In this document: one piece after another, positions 12,724 through 20,229 of the stretch
How the letters are laid out: the number at the start of each line of letters is the position of its first letter
Position numbering within the stretch: the first letter of the stretch is position 1
NCBI GenBank assembly: GCA_946482165.1
Contig: CAMLQS010000039.1
Coordinates: forward strand, 1 to 21,902
Origin: an uncultured Verrucomicrobiota bacterium
Lineage (GTDB): Bacteria; Verrucomicrobiota; Verrucomicrobiae; Opitutales; Opitutaceae
DNA length: 21,902 bases
Direction: 5' to 3'
Translations under genes and position numbers: made by a program
Notes under the pieces: model-generated
What the model was told of the DNA's origin: nothing
Database searches by the model: none
What the model saw: only the letters and a program-made list of their open reading frames with translations

Positions 12724-14670
12724 ATGAAATCACATCGCCCGCGTCCGACGAAACAGAGCGCGCTCACCCGCCCGGTCTTCCTCGGCATCGCCTCCCTTGC
12801 CACCCTCGGCACCGCCCATGCCCAAGCTACTTGGGTCGGCGACGCCAGCAACGACTGGAACACCGCAGCAAACTGGAGCAGCGATCCCTCGAATCCCTCC
12901 GGTAACTTCACCATCAACACGGACGCCGGCAATTCTCCGGTCTTGAGCGCGAACTCGGCGTTCACCCCCACGGACGTGCTCATTGGCAGCACGACCGGCC
13001 AGTCGGGGCGCCTGGATCATACCGCAGGCGGCATCACTCTCGCGGTCGTCGGAGCGAACGGAAACTGGTTCAAAATCGGCCAGAGCGGCGGTTCCGGCAC
13101 CTACAATCTCGCGGACACCTCGGTCACGGGCCAGTCGGGCATCACCACCTTCGGCCAGGGCGCCGGCAGCCTGACGGTGGGCAAGCTCTTCGTGGGCGGC
13201 GCCTATTTCGCGGCAAACGGCACCGGCGTCTTAAATATCAATACGACAGGCGTCATCAACGCGCAGTCCACGCAGTCCTTCACCGACGGCGCGGCCAACC
13301 AGAACGCCTCCATCGTCGTCGGACGTGGCGCGACGGGCTCGGGCACGCTCAACCTCGAAAGCGGCACGATCAATTCCGCGGGCCAATTCTGGGTCGGCAG
13401 CCTCGGCACCGGGACCGTGAATCAGACGGGCGGCACGGTGAACGCCACCGGCATCCTGCTTTTGGCGAGAAACAACAATAATACGCAGGCCGGCACCGGC
13501 ACTTGGAACATCTCCGGCGGCAGCTTGAATGCGGAAAACGACATGGTCTTGGCCTACGCGGGAAACAGCAGCGCGCAGGGCACGATGAATATCAACGCGG
13601 GGGGAACGGTAAACGTTGCCAGCACCAGCGAGCGTTGGCTGATCGTCAACCAGTGGGACTCCGCCAAGGGCCAGCTCAACGTCAACGGCGGCACCCTGAA
13701 TCTAAACTCCAACACCGACATCCGCTTCAGCCGGAACGGCGGCACGGGCACCAGCGCGGTCACGTTGAGCGGCGGCGCGATCACGTCCTACAGCGGAAAC
13801 GGCACCGGCAGTTCGACGACGGGCGAGCTCGACCTTAATCTGGCAGGCGGCGCGGCGGCCAACAACACCTTCAACCTGGACGGCGGCACGCTGACGATCC
13901 AGCAGGTGGTCACCACGGTCGACACCGGCACCGCGGTGTTCAACTTCAACGGCGGCACCTTGAAGGCCTCCAACAACAGCGCGAACTTCGTGAACCTCGG
14001 GGGCGCGTCCCAATCGGCGGTGGTGAAGGCGGGCGGCGCGATCATCGACACCAACGGCTTCAATGCGACCATTCCTCAGGCCTTGATCGCCGGCGCGGGC
14101 GACGGCGGCCTTGCCAAGGGCGGCGCGGGCACCCTCACGCTCTCGGGTGCCAACACCTACACCGGCACCACCATGGTCAACGCCGGCACGCTCGCCCTCG
14201 GAGCCGCGGGCACGCTGGTCAGCACCGCCGTCAACATCGCCAACGGCGCCGAGTTCGACGTGTCCGCCAAGGCTTCCTACGCCCTGAGCGGCGCGACCGT
14301 CAGCTTCGGCTTGGACGCCACCACCGGCGGCTTCTTCGACGCCGGCACGGCCGCGCTCGATTTCACCGGCGGGTCCGTGAGCTTCAACTTCTCGACCGCC
14401 GCGTTGGTGGACGGACAAACCTATGACCTGGCGGATTTCGGCAGCCAGACCGGTGATCTCGCCAGCGTCGGGTTCACGGGCGGAAGCTTCAGCGGCTCGC
14501 TGGTTCGGAGCGGCGAGATCTGGAGCGGCGTCTCCGGCGCCTTCGCCTTCTCGTTCGACGAGTCCACCGGCGTGCTTTCGGTATCCGCGGTGCCCGAGCC
14601 CTCGGCCTTCGCCTGCCTTGCCGGTCTCGCCGCGCTCGGGCTGGTCGGTGGGCGCCGCCGTCGCCGCTGA
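12724..14670 (+). CDS. Beta-strand-repeat surface protein with PEP-CTERM sorting signal
   Basis: The protein has 648 residues from the ATG at 12724, with an N-terminal signal peptide (basic start, then PVFLGIASLATLGTAHA). The body is rich in Gly, Thr, Ser and Asn with short repeated strands (GTLNLESGTINSAGQFWVG, GTVNQTGGTVNATG, GQLNVNGGTLNLNS), giving a predicted beta-helix. One autotransporter-associated beta-strand repeat is clear (GTLTLSGANTYTGTTMVNAG). The C-terminus is a textbook PEP-CTERM tail: VPEPSAFACLAGLAALGLVG then RRRRR (623-648), recognised by exosortases, so the protein is sorted to the cell surface. No exosortase lies in the window. It is divergent from GH51 with two shared candidate operators between, so it may help bind or display polysaccharide. 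Earlier in-frame ATGs lie outside a sensible signal peptide. Confidence 0.93.
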   Translation: MKSHRPRPTKQSALTRPVFLGIASLATLGTAHAQATWVGDASNDWNTAANWSSDPSNPSGNFTINTDAGNSPVLSANSAFTPTDVLIGSTTGQSGRLDHTAGGITLAVVGANGNWFKIGQSGGSGTYNLADTSVTGQSGITTFGQGAGSLTVGKLFVGGAYFAANGTGVLNINTTGVINAQSTQSFTDGAANQNASIVVGRGATGSGTLNLESGTINSAGQFWVGSLGTGTVNQTGGTVNATGILLLARNNNNTQAGTGTWNISGGSLNAENDMVLAYAGNSSAQGTMNINAGGTVNVASTSERWLIVNQWDSAKGQLNVNGGTLNLNSNTDIRFSRNGGTGTSAVTLSGGAITSYSGNGTGSSTTGELDLNLAGGAAANNTFNLDGGTLTIQQVVTTVDTGTAVFNFNGGTLKASNNSANFVNLGGASQSAVVKAGGAIIDTNGFNATIPQALIAGAGDGGLAKGGAGTLTLSGANTYTGTTMVNAGTLALGAAGTLVSTAVNIANGAEFDVSAKASYALSGATVSFGLDATTGGFFDAGTAALDFTGGSVSFNFSTAALVDGQTYDLADFGSQTGDLASVGFTGGSFSGSLVRSGEIWSGVSGAFAFSFDESTGVLSVSAVPEPSAFACLAGLAALGLVGGRRRRR

Positions 14671-14702
14671 TCCCCTCGGGCCTCCGTCGGACCTTCCCCC
14701 CG

Positions 14703-14729
14703 GGCCGCGCCGATTTCGGCGCGGCCTTT
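14703..14729 (+). terminator. Rho-independent terminator after the PEP-CTERM gene
   Basis: GGCCGCGCCG, loop ATTT and CGGCGCGGCC form a perfect 10-bp stem followed by TTTCCATTT, 33 nt after the stop codon. It separates this gene from the lyase gene. Confidence 0.85.
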
Positions 14730-14751
14730 CCATTTCCACGGAGGTGAAGTG

Positions 14752-14768
14752 TATCCGTTGGACGGATA
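14752..14768. promoter_or_regulatory. Candidate operator TATCCG-N5-CGGATA before the lyase gene
   Basis: TATCCGTTGGACGGATA is a perfect 6-bp inverted repeat with a 5-nt spacer, placed between the upstream terminator and the lyase start (about 155 nt before its ATG). It differs from the GTTA-N4-TAAC sites. A regulator is not identifiable. Confidence 0.4.
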
Positions 14769-14924
14769 TGGATGTTACAGTTCACGCGACGCGCCGATTG
14801 CGGCTGCCGCGACTACCGCTTCGGCTCCGCGCGCCCCAGTCTACCCCCACTGCGCCGAGCGACTCCCCTTCGCTCCGCGGCGCGCCTCGTTTTTCCCGGC
14901 GCGTTCCTTTCCCCAACCCCAAAT

Positions 14925-16991
14925 ATGAAAACCCCAAGCCCCCGCGGCCGCGCGTCCTCGCTCGGCCTTTCCCTGTGTCTTCTCCTCGGCGCCCTCGGCT
15001 CCGATCTTCTCGCCGCCGTCCATCCGGGCATGCTCCACACCGAGGCCGATTTCACCCGCATGCGCGACAAGGTGAACGCCTCCGCCCAGCCCTGGAAGGG
15101 CAGCTGGGACCTGCTCGTCGCCAACTCCAACTCGCAGAGCACCTGGGGCCCGCGTCCGGCCGCCACGATCAATCGCGGCACCTCGCCCGACAATTGCGCC
15201 CAGCTCTACAACGACGCGGCCGCCGCCTACCAGAACGCCCTGCGCTGGAAAATCACCGGCAACACCGCGCACGCGGACAAAGCCGTGCAGATACTCAACG
15301 CCTGGGGTTCCACGCTCACCGCCATCACCGGCAACGCCGACCGCTTTCTCGCCGCCGGCCTCTACGGCTACCAGATGACCAACGCCGCCGAGATCATGCG
15401 GACCTACCCGGGCTGGGCGACGGCCGATTTCAACAGGTTCAAGAGCATGATGCTCGCCGTGTTCTATCCGATGAACAACGACTTCCTGCTCCACCACAAC
15501 GGCGCCCACATTCAGAATTACTGGGCCAACTGGGATCTGTGCAACATGGCCTCCATCCTCGCCATCGGCATTCTCTGCGATGACCAGGCCAAGATCGATC
15601 AGGCGGTGAATTACTTCAAAACCGGCGGCGGCAACGGCGCGATCAACAACGCGGTGCCGATCCTCCACTCGCCCACGCTCGGCCAGTGGCAGGAGGCCGG
15701 CCGCGACCAGGAGCATTCCCTTATGGGCGTGGGACTGATGGCGACGATCTGCGAGATGGCTTGGAATCAAGGCATCGATCTCTACGGCCATGCCGACCGC
15801 CGCTTCATGGCGGGCGCCGAATACGTCGCCCGCTACAACAACATGAAGACCGTGCCCTTCGCCTACTATTCGTGGCGCAACGGCCAGGGCGGCGCGGCCC
15901 AAACCCAGGGCGTCGTCTCCAACGCCGGCCAGGGCGCGACCCGCGCCATCTGGGACACCGTCGTCGGCCATTACGCGCACCGGATCGGTATCCATATTCC
16001 GGAGACGGAGGAAAAGGCCGCCGCCACCCGCCCCGACGGCGGTCCGGCCTACGGCAATCACGGCAGCGCTTTCGACCACCTCGGGTTCACCACGCTGACC
16101 CACTACCGCGGCCCCGTCGCCACGAGCATCCCCGCCGGAGTTTATCAGCTCGTCGCCCGCCACAGCGGAAAGGCGCTCACCGTGGCGAACAACGGCACGG
16201 CCAACGGCACCAACGTCGAGCAGAACACCATCGTCGATCCGCTGATCGCCGACAGGCAAAACTGGACCATAGCGCCTCTTGGCTCGGGCCAGTATCAGGT
16301 AATCGGTTCCTTCAGCGGGCGCTCGATGGACGTCTTCAATATTTCCACCGCGAACGGCGCCAACATCAACCTCTGGGACTACTGGGGGGGCAATGGACAG
16401 AAAGTCACCCTGGCCGACACCGGCGGCGGATACTATCGGCTGAACTTTGCGCACAGCGGGAAAGCTGTCGCGGTCGGCGGCGGATCCACCGCCGACGGAG
16501 CCAACGTCCTCCAATGGCAAAATACGGGCGGCCTCGAACAGCAGTGGAAATTCGTCGCATCCACCACGGTGCGACGCCTCCGCATCTCGACCGCGAGCAA
16601 CCAGTATCTGCGCCACTCCGGCTTCCGCGCCTACATCGGGACCGATCCCTTCCCGGCGCAGGACTCCGAGTTCCGCGTGGTCACGGGGCTCGCAGGCCTC
16701 ACCGGCGTTTCCTTCGAGTCGATCAACTTCCCTGGCCGCTACCTGCGCGTCCGCGCCGACGGCAGCACATGGTTCGATCCGTTCGAGAACACGACCGCCT
16801 ACAAGGAGAGCGCCAGCTTCCGCCGTGTCGCCGGTCTCTCGAACGCCGCGCAGCATTCGTATCGGATGTGGACCGACGCCACCCGCTATCTGGTCAACGT
16901 TTCGGGGGCGGTGAACGCCACCACGGTTTCCGGCGCGACCGCGCAGGCCGCCGCGACGTTTGCCGAAGTCTTCCCGGCGCCGGGCTATTAG
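14925..16991 (+). CDS. Secreted alginate-lyase-family protein with ricin-type and AbfB-type modules
   Basis: The protein has 688 residues from the ATG at 14925, with a signal peptide (about 1-31, SLGLSLCLLLGALGSDLLAA). Residues about 33-395 resemble the alpha/alpha-barrel alginate lyase family (PF05426-like): VHPGMLHTEADFTRMRDKV at the start, HNGAHIQNYWANWDLCNMAS (191-210) and GRDQEHSLMGVG (259-270). A ricin-B-type lectin module follows (about 404-545, repeats like VYQLVARHSGKALTV and YYRLNFAHSGKAVAV). Then comes an AbfB/CBM42-like module (about 550-685, LRHSGFRAYIGT, FESINFPGRYLRVRADG, SASFRRVAGL), which in known proteins binds arabinofuranose side chains. This points to a plant-type polysaccharide rather than alginate. 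A weak hairpin (CCCGG-AAC-CCGGG) follows the stop. Domain calls are good; the substrate is inferred. Confidence 0.88.
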   Translation: MKTPSPRGRASSLGLSLCLLLGALGSDLLAAVHPGMLHTEADFTRMRDKVNASAQPWKGSWDLLVANSNSQSTWGPRPAATINRGTSPDNCAQLYNDAAAAYQNALRWKITGNTAHADKAVQILNAWGSTLTAITGNADRFLAAGLYGYQMTNAAEIMRTYPGWATADFNRFKSMMLAVFYPMNNDFLLHHNGAHIQNYWANWDLCNMASILAIGILCDDQAKIDQAVNYFKTGGGNGAINNAVPILHSPTLGQWQEAGRDQEHSLMGVGLMATICEMAWNQGIDLYGHADRRFMAGAEYVARYNNMKTVPFAYYSWRNGQGGAAQTQGVVSNAGQGATRAIWDTVVGHYAHRIGIHIPETEEKAAATRPDGGPAYGNHGSAFDHLGFTTLTHYRGPVATSIPAGVYQLVARHSGKALTVANNGTANGTNVEQNTIVDPLIADRQNWTIAPLGSGQYQVIGSFSGRSMDVFNISTANGANINLWDYWGGNGQKVTLADTGGGYYRLNFAHSGKAVAVGGGSTADGANVLQWQNTGGLEQQWKFVASTTVRRLRISTASNQYLRHSGFRAYIGTDPFPAQDSEFRVVTGLAGLTGVSFESINFPGRYLRVRADGSTWFDPFENTTAYKESASFRRVAGLSNAAQHSYRMWTDATRYLVNVSGAVNATTVSGATAQAAATFAEVFPAPGY

Positions 16992-17040
16992 CCCGGAACC
17001 CGGGATTGGTTTCTATGCGCGTTCAAGTTGATCCTTATGG

Positions 17041-17147
17041 TCCGGGGTGCGCCTGCGTCTCGCAGGCTGTTTCCGGCGTCCCGCCGGAAACTCGGCCGGC
17101 AGAGCGAGACGCTTTGCCGGGCAGCCGGGACGGGTGCGCTCCCCGGA
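17041..17147. repeat. Compact element of three adjacent 3-nt-loop hairpins (REP/MITE-like)
   Basis: Three hairpins stand in a row. They are GCCTGCG-TCT-CGCAGGC (17051-17067, 7 bp), TTTCCGGCG-TCC-CGCCGGAAA (17070-17090, 9 bp) and CCGGCAGAGCG-AGA-CGCTTTGCCGG (about 17096-17120, 11 bp with one G-T pair). They are enclosed by TCCGGGG (17041-17047) and CCCCGGA (17141-17147). No transposase gene is present. It looks like a non-autonomous intergenic repeat element. Confidence 0.6.
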
Positions 17148-17229
17148 CCTTCCGGCCGTCGACGTCTCCGGTGCGTCGGCGGCTTTTTCCGTGCTCGGCG
17201 ACGAGGTTGCCGAACGCGCCATTGATTCC

Positions 17230-18063
17230 GTGAACACCCGCAACGGGCTCCCTCTCCTCGCCCTCGCTCTCGCCGCGGTCCTAGTCGCATGTTGCGTCGC
17301 CCTGCGGGCGCCCGACGTCGGCCGGGGCATGGCGGCGCCCCTCCCGAATGAAGATCGGGCGCTTGCAATTGGCCGGGCTTCGGAGCCCCTGATTCCCGGA
17401 GCGAAGCCGGATTTGGGGTCAAGTTCCGCGGCCGCGGGGCGATCCGTCTCCGCCGACGTGTCGCCGAGCCCGGGCGTTTCCGCACGTGAGAAGCGATCAT
17501 CCCCGACCATGGCGGACGAGGACGAGTTGCTGCGCTTGCTCGACGAGGCGCGGCGCGAGGGCGAGCCGACGCGTCGCCGGGAGCAGCTTGCCGGCATTTG
17601 CCTCCGATGGGCCGGCTTCGACCCGGCGGGAGCCGTCCGGCTGGCGCTGGAGCTCGGGCTCGATCCGACGACCGGCGCGTTGTTGCCCAATCTCGCGCAG
17701 CAGTGGGCGGCGGCGGACGATGACGCCGCCCAAGCCTGGGCCCGAAGGCTCCCGGAGGGCGAGCTGCGCGACGAGGTGTATTCGAGAATCATATACGAGC
17801 GCGCCCGCCGCGACCCGGCGCGCGCGACTGGCCTGCTTGCCGAGATGCGCGCCGGCGGCGAGGCGCGCGCGGAGGCCGCGTTGACGGTTCTCCATTTCTG
17901 GGCGGAGCGCGATCCGGGCGCCACGGTCGCGTGGCTCGCGGGCTGGCCGGCGGGCGAACCGCGCGACCGCGCGGTGCGGGAGCTTCGCGCGGCGGGCATG
18001 GTCGCCGAGAAGGCACGCGATCTCGGCTCTCCGGATTTTTCTTCCTCACGTTTCAGCCCGTGA
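17230..18063 (+). CDS. Putative lipoprotein with degenerate helical repeats
   Basis: I chose the GTG at 17230 because it gives a proper lipoprotein signal: VNTRNGLPLLALALAAVLVAC, with lipobox LVAC and Cys21 as the lipidation site. The open frame continues upstream through the hairpin element, which is unlikely to be coding. After a low-complexity linker (about 22-95), the C-terminal half has helical repeats of the style found in many Verrucomicrobiota proteins: LLPNLAQQWAAADDDAAQAWARRLPEGELRDEVYSRI, then YERARRDPARATGLLAEM and HFWAERDPGATVAWLAGWPAGEPRDRAVREL. These recall the WAxxDPxAAxxWxxxLP repeats, thought to be alpha-solenoid scaffolds. The protein has 277 residues with no enzymatic motif. 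It is probably membrane-anchored; partners are unknown. Confidence 0.72.
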   Translation: MNTRNGLPLLALALAAVLVACCVALRAPDVGRGMAAPLPNEDRALAIGRASEPLIPGAKPDLGSSSAAAGRSVSADVSPSPGVSAREKRSSPTMADEDELLRLLDEARREGEPTRRREQLAGICLRWAGFDPAGAVRLALELGLDPTTGALLPNLAQQWAAADDDAAQAWARRLPEGELRDEVYSRIIYERARRDPARATGLLAEMRAGGEARAEAALTVLHFWAERDPGATVAWLAGWPAGEPRDRAVRELRAAGMVAEKARDLGSPDFSSSRFSP

Positions 18064-18305
18064 ATGACACCATGCGCAGGCTTTTGGCGGGCCTCCGGGA
18101 TACGACGAGCGGCTTGCCCGATGTCGACGGCGGCGCACCCCGTGCGGTCCCCATGCCGTCAATCTTAACGGCGGCATTTTGACCACCGGCGCGATCATCG
18201 GCGGCATTGTGATCGAATCCGGCGTCAGTCGCCGCATGGGCGATGGCGTCGACTGCGGTCCGATCAGTTCGGTTTCCGACCCCGGACACGGCCTAACGTT
18301 CAAGA

Positions 18306-18337
18306 CCGTGTCCGCGTCATATGCCGACACGGTTTTT
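18306..18337 (+). terminator. Terminator with an alternative upstream pairing partner
   Basis: CCGTGTC (18306-18312) pairs with GACACGG (18326-18332), followed by TTTTT, a plausible terminator for the plus-strand lipoprotein transcript. A further copy GGACACGG (18284-18291) can pair instead with CCGTGTCC (18306-18313), making the two structures mutually exclusive, as in attenuators. No plus-strand gene follows directly, so regulation is doubtful. Confidence 0.6.
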
Positions 18338-18360
18338 GCCTGTTGAGCCGGGTCGTATGG

Positions 18361-20229
18361 TCAGCGGCGTCCCAAGCCGCCGTTGAGCGTTTCGCCGACG
18401 GACGAGGGGCCGAAGACCGGGGCGAGGGGATCGATGGGCAGGATCGAGCCGTCGGAGCCGAATTCCATTCGCGCGAGACAGATTTCCCGTCGATCCAAGC
18501 CTCCCCCGGGGATGGCGTGGCGATGGTAGGCGGCATACCAACGATCGGTGCCGGGGATGTTCAATACGCTGTGATAACCCGCGCCCACCAGCGGATTGTC
18601 GGAGCGGAGCACGATGTCGGCCCCGGCGGAGCGGCGAATCGGCCCGAGCGGCGAATCGGCGGTGCCGTAGCATATCTTGCTTGGCTGGCCGCGAGGCTGA
18701 GTCGTCCACATGAAGTAGTAGACGCCGCGGCGCTTGAACACGATGAGCCCCTCGAGAAAATCCGCTATGGCGAGATCTTCCGGCTCGCCGAGCACGCTGA
18801 CCATGTCCGAGCCGAGCCGAACGACCTGGGCGAGGCTCTGGCCGCTGCCGTAGTAGAGGTAGGCCTGCCCGTCGTCGTCGGTGAAGACGTGCGGGGCGAT
18901 GGTCTTGGCGCGGACCGCTCCGCCTTGTTGAAGCAGCGGACCGCCGAGTGCGTCCCGGAATGGGCCCTCGGGGCGGCTTGCTTTGGCGACGCCGATCTTG
19001 GTCTCCGCGCAGAAGTAGAAGTAGTAGTTGCCGTCGCGTTCGACGCAGTCGGGGGTCCACGCCTGGGCGCGAGCCCAGCCGAGCGATGCCGGCAAATCGA
19101 GCGCGACGCCGGCCGGGCTCCACGTTTTCAGGTCGGGAGAGGTCCAAACTGAAAAGGATTTCGAGCTCCATTTGGGGAGATCGGTCGTGGGATAGAGGTA
19201 ATAGGTGTTGCCGAAGCGGCGAAGCGCGGGGTCGGCGTTCAAGCCCGGGATTATCGGCGCGGGCACGGTTTCGGAGGCGAACGCGGACGGAGCGACGGGC
19301 TCCGTGCCGTCGAGGACGCCCAATGTCCGGGCGGGCACGGCGAAGATGTTACCTTGTCCTTGTCCGGGCACTACGGCGGCCCGGCCGCTCAGGTCCTCCC
19401 AAGTTTGCCAGTCGCGGGTCGAGTAGACCGCGACGCGACGCTCCGCGGGAATGGGAACATAGAGCAGGCAGCGGTCCTTCTGGGCGAGAACGGTCGCCCC
19501 TTCCCCGCGGGCTTGGTGCGGCACCGCGTCGGGAAGCAGGCGATAGGGGCCGGTGGGCGAATCAGCCACCGCGGCGTGATGAAGGCCCCGGCGTTTGCCG
19601 TCGTCGCCTTGGCGGAAAAGGGCGATGTATTTGCCCTGCCACGACAAGAGCGTGGTGTCCGCGTGGTCGAATCCAGGCTCGATGAGAAGCGCGGGCTCGC
19701 TGAACTCGATGAAGTCCCGAGTGGTCACGCAGTAGGTCCGGTTTGCCGGGCGCGGGCGATTGTTGTCCTCGCCGAACCAGCCCGGGACGTCGGATACCCA
19801 CGTGATGACGAAACGATTCTCCGCGGAGTCGTGAAAGATCTCCGGCGCCCAGGCGTTTTTCGCGCCCGGGATGCGTGCCGCGAGTGATAGGTGGCGTTGG
19901 GGGGACCAGTGGACGAGATCCGGAGAGGTGGCGTAGCCGATGCCCAGATCGCGCCCCCCCGAGGTCCATACCAAGTGGTGGAGGCCGGCGGGGTCCCGGA
20001 AGAGGTGTGGGTCGCGGAATAGTTTTTCCCCCACCGTGGGGCGCAGGAAAATGCGCCCGAGGTCCTTCCAAATCAAACCGTCTGTGCTGGAGGCGAGGTG
20101 CAATCCGTCGCCGGAGCCGCGGAAGGACGTATAGAGGAAGGCGGAGTCGCCGGCGGAGGCGAAATTCGCCGCGCAGGCGGCGGAAAGCGCGAGAACGGAG
20201 CGTCTGAATGGAAGTGGCAGGGAGGTCAT
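18361..20229 (-). CDS. Secreted protein with two GH43-type domains; C-terminal domain lacks one catalytic Asp
   Basis: From the ATG at 20229 the protein has 622 residues, with a signal peptide (MTSLPLPFRRSVLALSAACAANFASA). The N-terminal propeller domain (about 28-305) has FRDPHLFRDPAGLHHLVWTS (Asp73), NAWAPEIFHDSAENRFVITW and HADTTLLSWQGKYIALFRQ. The C-terminal GH43 domain (about 325-615) has GLNADPALRRFGNTYYLYPTTD (Asp333), TIAPHVFTDDDGQAYLYYG and DFLEGLIVFKRRGVYYFMWT (probable acid Glu493). In most GH43 relatives the middle motif is IDPHVFIDDDG; here the Asp is Ala445 (codon at 18897-18895). The second domain may therefore be weakened or binding-only. An earlier in-frame start (20292) gives no signal peptide. 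A GTTA-N4-TAAC site lies about 140 nt upstream. The two-domain layout parallels the protein at 8277-10259. Confidence 0.92.
   Translation of the reverse strand: MTSLPLPFRRSVLALSAACAANFASAGDSAFLYTSFRGSGDGLHLASSTDGLIWKDLGRIFLRPTVGEKLFRDPHLFRDPAGLHHLVWTSGGRDLGIGYATSPDLVHWSPQRHLSLAARIPGAKNAWAPEIFHDSAENRFVITWVSDVPGWFGEDNNRPRPANRTYCVTTRDFIEFSEPALLIEPGFDHADTTLLSWQGKYIALFRQGDDGKRRGLHHAAVADSPTGPYRLLPDAVPHQARGEGATVLAQKDRCLLYVPIPAERRVAVYSTRDWQTWEDLSGRAAVVPGQGQGNIFAVPARTLGVLDGTEPVAPSAFASETVPAPIIPGLNADPALRRFGNTYYLYPTTDLPKWSSKSFSVWTSPDLKTWSPAGVALDLPASLGWARAQAWTPDCVERDGNYYFYFCAETKIGVAKASRPEGPFRDALGGPLLQQGGAVRAKTIAPHVFTDDDGQAYLYYGSGQSLAQVVRLGSDMVSVLGEPEDLAIADFLEGLIVFKRRGVYYFMWTTQPRGQPSKICYGTADSPLGPIRRSAGADIVLRSDNPLVGAGYHSVLNIPGTDRWYAAYHRHAIPGGGLDRREICLARMEFGSDGSILPIDPLAPVFGPSSVGETLNGGLGRR

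Noticed and set aside
12452..12733. 93-codon minus-strand ORF in the divergent region (ending VRRWRWAQGYG)
   Set aside because: Superficially protein-like, but it spans both candidate operators and the leader of the PEP-CTERM gene, and it has no recognised family.
14841..16856. 671-codon minus-strand frame antisense to the lyase
   Set aside because: No recognisable domain or secretion signal; the plus strand has coherent lyase, ricin-type and AbfB-type motifs.
18053..18289. Minus-strand ORFs of 78 and 94 codons between the convergent lipoprotein and GH43 genes
   Set aside because: No motif or plausible start context, and they overlap the end of the lipoprotein gene and the hairpins.
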